64,000 nucleotides of DNA from DTJG01 sp964532995 (GTDB lineage Bacteria > Ratteibacteria > UBA8468 > B48-G9 > DTJG01). Both the position numbers and the translations under genes were made by a program. Location of the stretch: NCBI GenBank assembly GCA_964532995.1, contig CAZHJN010000001.1, positions 35,173-99,172 of the forward strand. Reading direction: 5' to 3'. The stretch's first letter is position 1, and every line of letters starts with the position of its first letter. Shown here piece by piece: positions 26,920-35,845 of this stretch. The notes under the pieces are model-generated. The model saw nothing but the letters and a program-made list of their open reading frames with translations, had not been told where the DNA came from and ran no database searches.

Positions 26920-27186
26920 ATGTCCCGCATAAACAAAACAGAAAAACTCGTATTAAAACAGGTATGTCTTGTTCCTTTTGGCAGCACTTCCACATACAAA
27001 AAAATTGCTGTTAAGTCTGGTGGTATCAACCCGAGAACAGTTGGAAAAATTCTGAATGAAAACAAAAATCTCATAGCGATTCCCTGTCATAGAATTATAT
27101 ATTCAAACATGAAAACAGGAGGATATCGAATAGGAAAGGATTTTAAAAAATTTATACTTGAATGGGAAAAAAGAATTATTTCATAA
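26920..27186 (+). CDS. Stand-alone alkyltransferase (Ogt/MGMT-type) DNA-binding domain protein
   Basis: An 88-residue protein equal to the C-terminal, DNA-binding half of O6-alkylguanine-DNA alkyltransferase. It has VPFGSTSTYKKIA, the NPRTVGKILNENKN recognition-helix region, and the active-site IPCHRII motif with its acceptor cysteine, followed by GGYRIGKDFKK. The usual N-terminal domain (about 80 residues) is missing. No clear ribosome site precedes the ATG. It may be a minimal repair methyltransferase or an alkyltransferase-like lesion sensor; the retained Cys favours the former. It converges on the FGGY kinase 19 nt away. Confidence 0.85.
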   Translation: MSRINKTEKLVLKQVCLVPFGSTSTYKKIAVKSGGINPRTVGKILNENKNLIAIPCHRIIYSNMKTGGYRIGKDFKKFILEWEKRIIS

Positions 27187-27205
27187 AAGTTTTTTATGAT
27201 TCAAC

Positions 27206-28579
27206 TCAGGCATATTTTTTTAATTCAGAATACCTTTCGTACATTTCAGTATAGCATTGAAGTAAATTTTCATCGGCCTGAAAAAGATTGCCTGAAAGAC
27301 TTTCCCTCAATGAGAATGAACGCCAGAAAAGTTTCATAGCACCTGCACCGGCAGCTTCATTTATTTCAGGAACAAAAACAGACTTTCCGGTAATATTTGC
27401 AAGCAACTGAGAGAGAAAAGAATTTTTTGCAGCACCACCTATCATTACAATGTGATTTATTTTTTCTCCTTCCGGCAAAATTTTTTCTGTTTTTTCAAGC
27501 CTTTCACGAACCTGAAAACAGAGGGATTCCACAATTGCCTGCATTATTTCAGAAGCTTTTGTCGATAAACTCAACCCGCAGATGCTTCCTCTTCCGATAT
27601 TAAATTCAGGTATTACAATAATCCCAGATGGTTTATCGGAAGGAAGAAATTTCTGCCTGAAGGTTTTCTGACCCCATTCATAAACAACACCACCATTACT
27701 GATAGCAGCCATGAGACCATATATATTCTGTTTTAGATGAGGACCAGGCGAAAGCTGTCTATTATCATCAAAAACAATGGATTCAGTGGTAACAAGCAAG
27801 ACCCATGCGGTTCCACAGGAAACAAGAATTTTACCCTTCTCCGCAGCGCCGGCACCAAGGCTTGCGCAATACTGATCATGCCCACCGGCAAGAACAGGAA
27901 TTCCAGATTTCAAACCTGTTGAACCGGCAACATTTTCTTTCAGATTTCCTGTGACCGTATCTGCTTCCACAATTTCTGGCAGCATCTGGTTACTTATTCC
28001 CGCTATCTCCAGCAGTTCAGAATCCCACTGTCTCTTTTTTAAATTGTAAAGATTGGTAATTGCTGCGCTGGTATGGTCCAGGACAAAATTGCCGGTCAGA
28101 AAATGATTCACATAATCCGCAACAAAAGAAATCCGAGCAGTTTTTCTGAAAATTTCGGGTTCATTCTTTTTCAGCCATCTCAATATCGCCACACAGGACC
28201 ATCCACCGGGCACATATCCTGTCTTCTTATAAAAAAAATCCTCTCCAAAATTGCGCACAAGATCGTGTGCAACATGTATTGCCCTGTTATCAAGCCATGT
28301 TATTGCAGGTCTGAGTGGAAGAAGATTTTTATCCAGCAACACAAATGTTCCACCCTGAAAACTGCCGGACACACCAATTACTGATGACTTCTGTTTCAGT
28401 TTTGATATTCCTTTTGTTATTGCAGCAACCCAATCATTGCAGTCCTGTTCAACAAAAAGAGAACCTGAAAAAGAGATGCCTGTTTTTATTGATGCACTCT
28501 GGAGAATTTTTCCATCCATTGAATAGAGAAAAACCTTGGTATTTGTGGTACCGCTATCAAAACACAAAATTTTTTCCAT
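27206..28579 (-). CDS. FGGY-family carbohydrate kinase (xylulokinase-like)
   Basis: Phosphorylates a sugar or its ketose with ATP. The 457 residues form the two-domain hexokinase-like fold: the first phosphate loop CFDSGTTNTKVFLY (5-18), TWLDNRA, GGHDQYCASLGAGA near 240 and the second ATP motif MIGGAAKNSFLSQLLAN at about 385. It lies 5 nt after an arabinose-isomerase-like gene, so its substrate is probably the ketose made by that enzyme (a xylulose-, ribulose- or rhamnulose-type sugar). The exact sugar cannot be read from sequence. Confidence 0.85.
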   Translation of the reverse strand: MEKILCFDSGTTNTKVFLYSMDGKILQSASIKTGISFSGSLFVEQDCNDWVAAITKGISKLKQKSSVIGVSGSFQGGTFVLLDKNLLPLRPAITWLDNRAIHVAHDLVRNFGEDFFYKKTGYVPGGWSCVAILRWLKKNEPEIFRKTARISFVADYVNHFLTGNFVLDHTSAAITNLYNLKKRQWDSELLEIAGISNQMLPEIVEADTVTGNLKENVAGSTGLKSGIPVLAGGHDQYCASLGAGAAEKGKILVSCGTAWVLLVTTESIVFDDNRQLSPGPHLKQNIYGLMAAISNGGVVYEWGQKTFRQKFLPSDKPSGIIVIPEFNIGRGSICGLSLSTKASEIMQAIVESLCFQVRERLEKTEKILPEGEKINHIVMIGGAAKNSFLSQLLANITGKSVFVPEINEAAGAGAMKLFWRSFSLRESLSGNLFQADENLLQCYTEMYERYSELKKYA

Positions 28580-28584
28580 ATTCT

Positions 28585-29976
28585 TTAGATTTTTACAAAT
28601 TGTGATTGGGATATGCGGGCAAACATCCTGAGGATTTCGATATGATCTCCGTAAGCCATCGCTAGATGATGTGTACCACCGGCATAACTATAAGAATTTA
28701 AAAATTCTCTCACATCTTTTTTAATCTGAAAAAGGAAATGCGGTGCATTAATTTCTGGAAGTAATTGTTCATCCTCAATGCTGCCCGTTGTGACGATAAT
28801 ACTGAATTTTTCATCTTTACAGGGTGCCAGATTAAATAAAGTTACATCTCCAGGGTTCATCTGAAACAAAAACATACCTGTTTTGGTACCCGTCTGCGTA
28901 ATACTCATATCTTTTTCAACCAGTCTTATTCCTGAGGGATTTTTTGCCATCAAGGGATTGTTCTCTCCCATATGCGACATAAAAATTCTGTTGTTTTTAT
29001 AATCGGTCGTAAACATCTCAGTGAAAGTTGCCTGACCTGCAAGTTTCTGAAAGATCCAGACACTTATTGCACATACAACATCTCCTTCGCCACCGTACCC
29101 CATACCCTCACTGATAAATTTAGAAATAACAGAAAATGGAATTGCGCGACAGAATGATTTGCCTCTAAATGCCATAAAATTTATCGCCAGTGCTCCAAGT
29201 TCATATTTTTTTATCAGATTTCTCAAAGCCCGCTCAAGACGGGCTGAATTCTCACGTGTTTCAGCATCAATTTCAATTACAAATCTATCCTCTTCGTCTT
29301 CCATTATTTTTTCAATTTCACATACTGGTATATTTTTCGCTTCTTCATCCAGATCTGACATTTCTATATCTATGATCTCCGTACCAAAAAATTCTTTTAC
29401 TGTACTATCAGGAATTGAAAAATCACCCATATCTTTGAATTTTCCCCCAATCCTTCCAACTTTCAATTTTTTTAAATCACTGTAAACAACCGCACATTTA
29501 CACCAATTTTCAAGGTTCAATAGAGTATCTTTCTGTAAGTGATGACCCGTTATGATCGAAAAAGGCACTTTTTCTCTCAACAGAACACAGGCGAGATCCT
29601 GAATCCCATGCATACCGTGGTTATTCATCATATCTTTTGAAGAGAAACTTCTGGTTATTTCAAAAAGATGCTGTGTATTCCACAATAAAATCGGAAGCTT
29701 ACTCTTTTTTAGAACGGGTGCAATAATCATGCTTGGACTGTACGATGGAAACATTATAACAATTCCATCCACGCCTGCCTGAATCATTCTTTCATAGCAA
29801 TGCTCAACCATCTGTCTTTCATAAGCGATTGAAAAATTGATGATATCAGCAAAAACAAAACTTTTCTGAATAATTTCCCTATACTTTTTTTCAATCTCTT
29901 CAATGAAAGCCGGTAACTTCTCTCTGTAAAGATGTGCTGTCACATCAATAATTCCAATAATCGGTTTTCTGGTCAC
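28585..29976 (-). CDS. L-arabinose-isomerase-like sugar isomerase
   Basis: A 463-residue relative of AraA/FucI-type aldose-ketose isomerases. The N-terminal half is a Rossmann-like domain (GVDGIVIMFPSYSPS, WNTQHLFE). The C-terminal half contains the metal-site pattern of arabinose isomerase: the GEGD glutamate, FTEMF, the SHMGE histidine and the late AGGTHHLAMAYGDH. It is too divergent from AraA to assign the substrate. With the FGGY kinase downstream it forms an isomerase-kinase pair, preceded 22 nt upstream by the NagB/PIG-L gene. Confidence 0.8.
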   Translation of the reverse strand: MTRKPIIGIIDVTAHLYREKLPAFIEEIEKKYREIIQKSFVFADIINFSIAYERQMVEHCYERMIQAGVDGIVIMFPSYSPSMIIAPVLKKSKLPILLWNTQHLFEITRSFSSKDMMNNHGMHGIQDLACVLLREKVPFSIITGHHLQKDTLLNLENWCKCAVVYSDLKKLKVGRIGGKFKDMGDFSIPDSTVKEFFGTEIIDIEMSDLDEEAKNIPVCEIEKIMEDEEDRFVIEIDAETRENSARLERALRNLIKKYELGALAINFMAFRGKSFCRAIPFSVISKFISEGMGYGGEGDVVCAISVWIFQKLAGQATFTEMFTTDYKNNRIFMSHMGENNPLMAKNPSGIRLVEKDMSITQTGTKTGMFLFQMNPGDVTLFNLAPCKDEKFSIIVTTGSIEDEQLLPEINAPHFLFQIKKDVREFLNSYSYAGGTHHLAMAYGDHIEILRMFARISQSQFVKI

Positions 29977-29998
29977 ATCCTGCCTTCTCCTGATATTT

Positions 29999-32344
29999 TC
30001 AAATACTTTCTGTCAATTTCTTAAGATTTCTTGCTTCAGCAAAAAACTCCTCAGGTTCCATATCCCTCAGAAAAACAAGACCTCTTGTTGCCCTGAGCCT
30101 TGGAATTTTACTTGAATAGAAAAAATCCCGTCCAAGACATATCTTCAAATATGTATATTGCTCCACCATAATTTTCTGCGCGAGATCACAGAAAGGTCCG
30201 TCATACTCATAGCTGGGGAAAGAAGCACTTCTCTGTGAACCAAAACAGATGTTGAATGCATTTTTCATTATCGCGAATGAATTCATGGAAACAGGAACAA
30301 TAATATCCGCCTCGGCAGGATGAAATCTATACCAGACATTTCTGTATCCCCATATACGGATATCACTATCTGGATTTTTTTTCAGATATAAACCAAGTGC
30401 TTCTGCCATAGCCTGAAGGACCTTGTAATGAGTATCGGGTCCGCTCGCCTCAGAATCCATTGCCACGGTTATTATATTCGGCTTGATTCTTTCAATAAGT
30501 TTGAAAATCGGCATGATGTCTTTTTCAAAATCTGGCTGCGCTGTAAAAATATCTCCTGTATAAAAAGGAAGTCGCATATGTATGATATGCTCGCAATCAA
30601 ATCCAAGATGTCCCCATAAAAGCTCTTCTTCCCATTCCCTTATCATTCCTTTCAGGAGCTGAACATCAACAAAATCTTTCTTCCCGGGATATGCATTTTC
30701 AAAATAGTTGAAAAACCAGGAAATTTTTCTTCTGATCACCGATATATCATACGAATCGATCATAGAAATAATGTTTCTCATCATTCTTCTTGCCGCGGCT
30801 TCATTCTGAATATCCACGCTGTTTGCAGCAACACCATCAAGATAAAGATACACATCCCTTATCCTCATAATATTATCATCAGGATTGAAATATTCCTGCT
30901 GCAGCAATTGTTTGAATTTTGCTGCTGGGAGAAAATTTTCAAGGTTCTTAAGTTGATTTACCACATACTGATTTGTAACAGATGTGAAACCGCTTGTAAG
31001 TGTTGCAAAATAATGCCTGTTCAAAGGAGTCCTGACAAGATGAATAATATAAGGCATATAGCCCAGCATTATATCATCGTGATGTGGACCTGTATGCAAA
31101 AATGTCATGTTTTCAAGTGCCTTTGTACCCCGTTCTATTCTGTCCTTAAAAAATTCAGAAACGGATTTTGCTTCCTCAATAACATCAATTCCTCTATTGA
31201 TGATAAAACTGCCCTTTTGATCCTGCAGAAAATCAGAAATAGATAAATCTGACAGGGTTTTATTTTTTTTAACCGCTATGTCAACAACAATTCTTTTTAT
31301 ATCAACATCAACAAGAACCTCTTGTTTTTCAAGTTTTCTTATGGTTCTTTCAACAAGAAGTTTTGTTGCGCCTGCGGTAAGATAAAAGCAGGCACCTTTT
31401 AGTTTGCCAAGAGCTGTTGCCGGATAAAGAAGAGACTGATCATTCACGATAGCATCTCTAACAACATTTGCTTTGCTTTCTCCGGCCGCCATAATGATTG
31501 CAGTTGTTGTAGGATTAAAAGTTATTGTATCAAGGCCAATAGTCATTACAATTTTACCTCTTGAAACCTCAATACCTCCCAGATCTATTGCAGCTGCTGC
31601 CGCTGTTTCATAGTTGATCGGTGCGAGCCTTGTTGTGCTGAAATGGTCTGACCCTCTTATATTAAAACCAATATGCCCATCAGGTCCTATGCCACCAAGA
31701 AAAAAACCGATACCGCCATATTCCCTGATCTTCTGCTCATACTCCATCGCATACCTATCAGCATCAAGGATCGCCTTCTGCTGAAGTTCTTCGCGTTCAT
31801 TAACAGGCTGTCTGTATCTTAATGATAGGTCAATTTTTCCGTCAGGAAAAAGCATTCCAAGATTTATTCCCGGTTCACAACCTGTTTTCCAGGCATCGAT
31901 TAAAAGTGCTTTTTTTTCATCAAATCCCAATCTGTTCAAATAGAATGTTTTAATATACCAGAAAAAACTGTTCTGATGTTGAGGATTCATCGGGAAAAAT
32001 TCATCAATCTGAACGAAAATATATGCCGACATATCAGGCTTGTGCGCAGGATTGATTCCATACGATTCAAACATCTTCATTATTTCTTTTTTCGTCCAGT
32101 TTTCAAGAATGAAAGCCGTCCAGTGGATAAAATGCTCTGGAGTTTTACCTGTTGGCAGAGAAATTAAACCTTCAGGATTTTTCTGGCACCATTCAATAAA
32201 TCTGAGAGAAACTATTTTACCAAGACTGGGGAAATCACCAACCTCAACAATTCTGATTTTTTCTTCAGGCATATATTGAGGTTCAAACCCTGAATTTATC
32301 TGAGCAATTTTTTCAACTGATGAAGAATAATCGTAGTTTTTCAT
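29999..32344 (-). CDS. Glucosamine-6-phosphate deaminase-like domain fused to a PIG-L-type deacetylase domain
   Basis: A 781-residue two-domain protein. Residues about 30-335 are NagB-like: ISLPTGKTPE substrate loop, IDEFFP (113-118; aligned with the catalytic Asp of E. coli DEY) and GIGPDGHIGFN (219-229). Residues about 410-720 resemble PIG-L/LmbE zinc deacetylases: HTGPHHDDIML (417-427) is a variant of PHPDDE with Ile replacing Glu, and a late GPDTHYK carries another histidine. NagB/PIG-L fusions occur in Bacteroidetes-type genomes. Together they could deacetylate and deaminate an amino-sugar phosphate. It lies 12 nt after the CBM9-like gene in the sugar segment. Confidence 0.85.
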   Translation of the reverse strand: MKNYDYSSSVEKIAQINSGFEPQYMPEEKIRIVEVGDFPSLGKIVSLRFIEWCQKNPEGLISLPTGKTPEHFIHWTAFILENWTKKEIMKMFESYGINPAHKPDMSAYIFVQIDEFFPMNPQHQNSFFWYIKTFYLNRLGFDEKKALLIDAWKTGCEPGINLGMLFPDGKIDLSLRYRQPVNEREELQQKAILDADRYAMEYEQKIREYGGIGFFLGGIGPDGHIGFNIRGSDHFSTTRLAPINYETAAAAAIDLGGIEVSRGKIVMTIGLDTITFNPTTTAIIMAAGESKANVVRDAIVNDQSLLYPATALGKLKGACFYLTAGATKLLVERTIRKLEKQEVLVDVDIKRIVVDIAVKKNKTLSDLSISDFLQDQKGSFIINRGIDVIEEAKSVSEFFKDRIERGTKALENMTFLHTGPHHDDIMLGYMPYIIHLVRTPLNRHYFATLTSGFTSVTNQYVVNQLKNLENFLPAAKFKQLLQQEYFNPDDNIMRIRDVYLYLDGVAANSVDIQNEAAARRMMRNIISMIDSYDISVIRRKISWFFNYFENAYPGKKDFVDVQLLKGMIREWEEELLWGHLGFDCEHIIHMRLPFYTGDIFTAQPDFEKDIMPIFKLIERIKPNIITVAMDSEASGPDTHYKVLQAMAEALGLYLKKNPDSDIRIWGYRNVWYRFHPAEADIIVPVSMNSFAIMKNAFNICFGSQRSASFPSYEYDGPFCDLAQKIMVEQYTYLKICLGRDFFYSSKIPRLRATRGLVFLRDMEPEEFFAEARNLKKLTESI

Positions 32345-32356
32345 AATATTTAAATC

Positions 32357-33112
32357 CTAATTAAATTTCAAAATGCACCACTCTTCATACCTGTGAAAAT
32401 CAAATTTTTTTATGGGAGAAACCGTAAGAACTTCAGAACCATCATGAAGATAAACTGAATAGTCATACCTTGCAAGATTGAATAACCACCTATCATTTTT
32501 TGAGGGAAACTTTTTCAAAGATGGAAGGCTATTAAAAGGAATTGCAACTTCAACAGTCCATAATTCATCCATATCAATCCACTTATTCAATGTACCTTTA
32601 ATTTTGACTGCAGACTTAAAGCCCGAGCAATTCCATTCTGTGAATCTGAAGAACATATTTCCTGTGGTCGCTCTTGTTGCCAGATACGCATCAAGCACTG
32701 TATTTGCCGGAGAAACCTGGAATTCATAGTAGGGATTATCTGAAGAATCAGTTTTAATAAAAATTTCAACCACATCTTCAAGCCACAGTTGAGAATCACG
32801 CAATCTATATTTCGCCCAGATGTCCTTATCAAAACAGATGAAAGCAAAATAAAGATATTTTTCATCATAAAGACAATAAGCAATAGTGGTTGATACCGGC
32901 TCAGTCAGGGATACAATTTTTACCATTTTCATCTCTGTGGCAGTCCCCCAGGCGGATTCATCAATCTTTCCGTCAATAATGATTCTTTCTGTTGTTCTAT
33001 TACAAAGTATTTCAGGATTATTAACAACATCCCCGCAGAATCCAGCATTAACACAAAGAAAAATGGAAAATAAAGCCAAACCTCTATTATAAAAAATCAC
33101 CCTGAATAACAT
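32357..33112 (-). CDS. Secreted CBM9-like carbohydrate-binding protein
   Basis: A 251-residue protein with an N-terminal hydrophobic segment (about 10-26, ending in a plausible signal cleavage near GFC-G) and a single beta-sandwich resembling family 9 carbohydrate-binding modules. Visible signatures are IDGKIDESAWGTATEM, DEKYLYFAFICFD, the EIFIKTDSS strand, and WTVEVAIPFNSL. No catalytic domain is attached. It overlaps coaB by 16 nt and precedes the NagB/PIG-L gene, suggesting it binds the glycan that the following enzymes use. The start codon is not certain. Confidence 0.75.
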   Translation of the reverse strand: MLFRVIFYNRGLALFSIFLCVNAGFCGDVVNNPEILCNRTTERIIIDGKIDESAWGTATEMKMVKIVSLTEPVSTTIAYCLYDEKYLYFAFICFDKDIWAKYRLRDSQLWLEDVVEIFIKTDSSDNPYYEFQVSPANTVLDAYLATRATTGNMFFRFTEWNCSGFKSAVKIKGTLNKWIDMDELWTVEVAIPFNSLPSLKKFPSKNDRWLFNLARYDYSVYLHDGSEVLTVSPIKKFDFHRYEEWCILKFN

Positions 33113-33729
33113 AGTTTTTCAACCTCCTTAAGAATAAGGGAAGCAAGCTTCTTTTTGCTGTAATCTGATACATCTTTTATCTCTCCACTGGAATAAAGAA
33201 TAAATATTTGCCCTCTTCTTACCCTGTTTCCAAAATTTGCAGTCGTATTAGCAACAATCATATCAAGCTTTTTATCTTTCATTTTTTTTCTTGCATTTTC
33301 AATAATGTTTTCACTTTCAAGAGCAAATCCAACAACAATCTGTTTTTCATTTTTCTTATTTGAAATAAATTTCAGAATATCCGGATTTGGTACAAGTTTC
33401 AGTTTCCATGGTTTCTTAATTTTCAATTTTCGAGAAAATCTTTTTTCCGGACGCCAGTCTGAAACCGCTGCAGTCATAACAAGAACATCAGAAGATGAAA
33501 ATTCCTTTTCCACCGCATTTTTCATTTCACAGGCTGACTCGACATATAGTGTTTTAATATCCTTTATTAAAGGCAGATTGCAGGGTCCGGATACAAGAAC
33601 AACCGAATGACCTTTTTTCTTTGCTTCTTTTGCCATCAAATAACCGAGCGTGCCTGTTGCAGGATTGCTTATAAATCTCACAGGATCAATAAATTCTCTT
33701 GTTGGTCCTGCAGTGATTAATATTTTCAT
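33097..33729 (-). CDS. coaB: Phosphopantothenate-cysteine ligase, stand-alone CoaB
   Basis: Second activity of the usual bifunctional CoaBC (Dfp), here alone in 210 residues. It has ILITAGPTREFIDPVRFISNPATG at the N-terminus, MTAAVSDW, the substrate motif LKLVPNPDIL and VGFALES in place of the common VGFAAET. The flavin decarboxylase half (CoaC) is absent from this window. It overlaps prfB by 4 nt and the CBM9-like gene by 16 nt. Confidence 0.9.
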   Translation of the reverse strand: MKILITAGPTREFIDPVRFISNPATGTLGYLMAKEAKKKGHSVVLVSGPCNLPLIKDIKTLYVESACEMKNAVEKEFSSSDVLVMTAAVSDWRPEKRFSRKLKIKKPWKLKLVPNPDILKFISNKKNEKQIVVGFALESENIIENARKKMKDKKLDMIVANTTANFGNRVRRGQIFILYSSGEIKDVSDYSKKKLASLILKEVEKLCYSG

Positions 33730-34835
33730 TTAGCATCTACCTGTGTCGCAAAATATTCAATCTCAGCCTGAATGAAAACGTCTAACTCACCATCCATGAC
33801 TGACTCAACATTCCCGGTTTCAACAAGTGTTCTGTGGTCTTTTACCATTGTGTAGGGACAAAAAACATAAGACCTTATTTGACTTCCCCACGCAATTTCC
33901 TTTTGAGCGTCCCATTTTTCAGCTTCTTTTTTCTTCTCTTTTTCAAGCTGTATCTGGTAAAGACGACTTCTCAAAATTTTCATTGCCATTTCTCTGTTTT
34001 TAAACTGGCTTCTTTCATTCTGACACTGAACAACAATGCCTGTTGGTATATGTTTGATTCTCACCGCTGTTTCCACTTTATTTACGTTCTGACCGCCTTT
34101 TCCTCCTGAACGAAAAGTTTCAAATTCTATATCTTCTTCTTTTATTTCAATTTTTATATCCTTTTCTATTTCAGGAATTACGTTGACAGCAGCAAAACTT
34201 GTATGTCTTCGTTTATTAGCATCAAACGGAGAGATTCTAACAAGTCTGTGAACACCTGTTTCTCCTTTAAGATATCCATAGGCGTATCTACCAGAAAAAA
34301 CAGCGGTAATCTTTTTCAAACCAGCCTCTTCACCTGGCAGAAAATCAACAACTTCAACCCCTATACTATTTTTCACTGCCCATTTTGAATACATTCGAAA
34401 TAGCATGCTCACCCAGTCGCAGGCCTCTGTACCTCCCGCGCCCGCATGAAGTGTAACTATTGCATTGTTTTTGTCTGCTGGATCTGTAAAATAAATTTCC
34501 AGTTTAAAATTTTCGATCTCTTCTGAAAGACGATCGAGAATTATGGAGGCTTCTTTTTCAAGCTCAGTATCAGGATGTCCTTCCAGAAGTTCCTCTATCG
34601 CAAAAAAATTACCTAACATTGTTTCGATTCTGTTAATTTTCTCTCGTTTCTCAAGGAGGTCATTCCATTCATTCATCTTCTCACCATCTATTTTTGGGTC
34701 CCAGTAGCCCTTCTGATTTTTTTCATATTCAAGAGCAGCAAATCTTTCTTCCTGCTGTTGCCAGTTCATCCTTCTTTTTATTTCATCAAAAGACTGCTTT
34801 AATTTACCACCCTGCTCCTTCAGTAATTGTTCCAT
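33726..34835 (-). CDS. prfB: Peptide chain release factor 2
   Basis: Terminates translation at UGA and UAA. The 369 residues include the RF2 tripeptide SPF in VRISPFDANKRRH and the catalytic GGQ in SGGKGGQNVNKVETAVR. The whole gene is one frame from the ATG at 34835: the programmed +1 frameshift with its in-frame UGA near codon 25, used by E. coli and many others, is absent, so RF2 autoregulation by that route is lost. It lies 11 nt after obg. Confidence 0.96.
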   Translation of the reverse strand: MEQLLKEQGGKLKQSFDEIKRRMNWQQQEERFAALEYEKNQKGYWDPKIDGEKMNEWNDLLEKREKINRIETMLGNFFAIEELLEGHPDTELEKEASIILDRLSEEIENFKLEIYFTDPADKNNAIVTLHAGAGGTEACDWVSMLFRMYSKWAVKNSIGVEVVDFLPGEEAGLKKITAVFSGRYAYGYLKGETGVHRLVRISPFDANKRRHTSFAAVNVIPEIEKDIKIEIKEEDIEFETFRSGGKGGQNVNKVETAVRIKHIPTGIVVQCQNERSQFKNREMAMKILRSRLYQIQLEKEKKKEAEKWDAQKEIAWGSQIRSYVFCPYTMVKDHRTLVETGNVESVMDGELDVFIQAEIEYFATQVDAK

Positions 34836-34846
34836 AAAACCATTCC

Positions 34847-35845
34847 TTAACTATGAGTATCTCTCAAAACTTTCCAGATTTCTTCAAGCAATTGTTTGAT
34901 ACCTTCGTTTGTGATGCAGGATATCAGAAAAAATTTTTCAGTGATGTCTCTGAGTTCCTGGATATTTCTTTTACTTTCAGGTAAATCCAATTTTGTTCCG
35001 ACAACAATCTCATTTTTTTCAAGAAGAAGCCGGTCATAACAACCGAGTTCATTTCTTATATTATAGTATCTTTTCGCAACATCAGGCAAGGAAAGGTCAA
35101 TAAGATGTACAAGTACTTTCGTTCTTTCTATATGTTTCAAAAATTTAATTCCAAGACCTGCGCCTTCAGAGGCTCCCTCAATAAGGCCAGGTATATCGGC
35201 AACAACAAACTGTCTTCCATTCCCAAGGTCAACCATACCAAGAATCGGATTCAGTGTGGTGAAAGGATAATCCGATATTTTTGGTTTAGCGTTTGAAATT
35301 TTTGACAAAAGTGTTGATTTACCGGCATTCGGACATCCAATGATACCAACTTCTGCAATAAGTTTGAGTTCAAGTTTTATGAATTTCTCCTCACCCGGTT
35401 TACCCGGAGTTGCAATTCTGGGAGCCTGATTTACTGAACTTTTAAAACTTGCATTACCTCTTCCGCCGGCACCACCCTTTGCAACAAGTACCATTGCACC
35501 TTCTTTATCCAGATCAGCTATGATAACCCCTCTATCTCCTTCTCTAACTTCAATTATAACAGTTCCTGGAGGCACTGTTAGAACAAGGTCATCACCATCT
35601 GCACCGGTACGATTATTACCTTCTCCTGGCTTTCCGTTTTCAGCTTTGAAATGTCTGTGATAATAGAACTCACGCAATGTTTTTACATTGCCTGACGCCT
35701 TAAAATAAACAGAACCACCTGCACCTCCATCACCACCCGAAGGACCGCCCTTTGGAACAAATTTCTCTCTTCTAAAAGCAATGCAACCTGAACCACCATC
35801 ACCAGCCTTCACCCATATTTTTACTTCATCAATGAAATCATTCAT
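34847..35845 (-). CDS. obg: GTPase Obg (CgtA)
   Basis: Late 50S assembly and stress GTPase. The 332 residues have the glycine-rich Obg domain (1-158: GGDGGAGG, GKPGEGNNRTGADG) and a G domain with GCPNAGKST (about 166), DYPFTT, DIPGLIEGASEGAGLG and GTKLDLP. The C-terminal OCT extension is missing. It overlaps ubiB by 8 nt. Confidence 0.96.
   Translation of the reverse strand: MNDFIDEVKIWVKAGDGGSGCIAFRREKFVPKGGPSGGDGGAGGSVYFKASGNVKTLREFYYHRHFKAENGKPGEGNNRTGADGDDLVLTVPPGTVIIEVREGDRGVIIADLDKEGAMVLVAKGGAGGRGNASFKSSVNQAPRIATPGKPGEEKFIKLELKLIAEVGIIGCPNAGKSTLLSKISNAKPKISDYPFTTLNPILGMVDLGNGRQFVVADIPGLIEGASEGAGLGIKFLKHIERTKVLVHLIDLSLPDVAKRYYNIRNELGCYDRLLLEKNEIVVGTKLDLPESKRNIQELRDITEKFFLISCITNEGIKQLLEEIWKVLRDTHS

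Noticed and set aside
26840..26995. Longer N-terminus for hisI
   Set aside because: The extra 52 residues are hydrophobic, unlike HisI, and cover the divergent promoters.
27187..27205. Bidirectional terminator between the alkyltransferase gene and the FGGY kinase
   Set aside because: Only an AT-rich CATAAAA/TTTTATG repeat, too weak to call.
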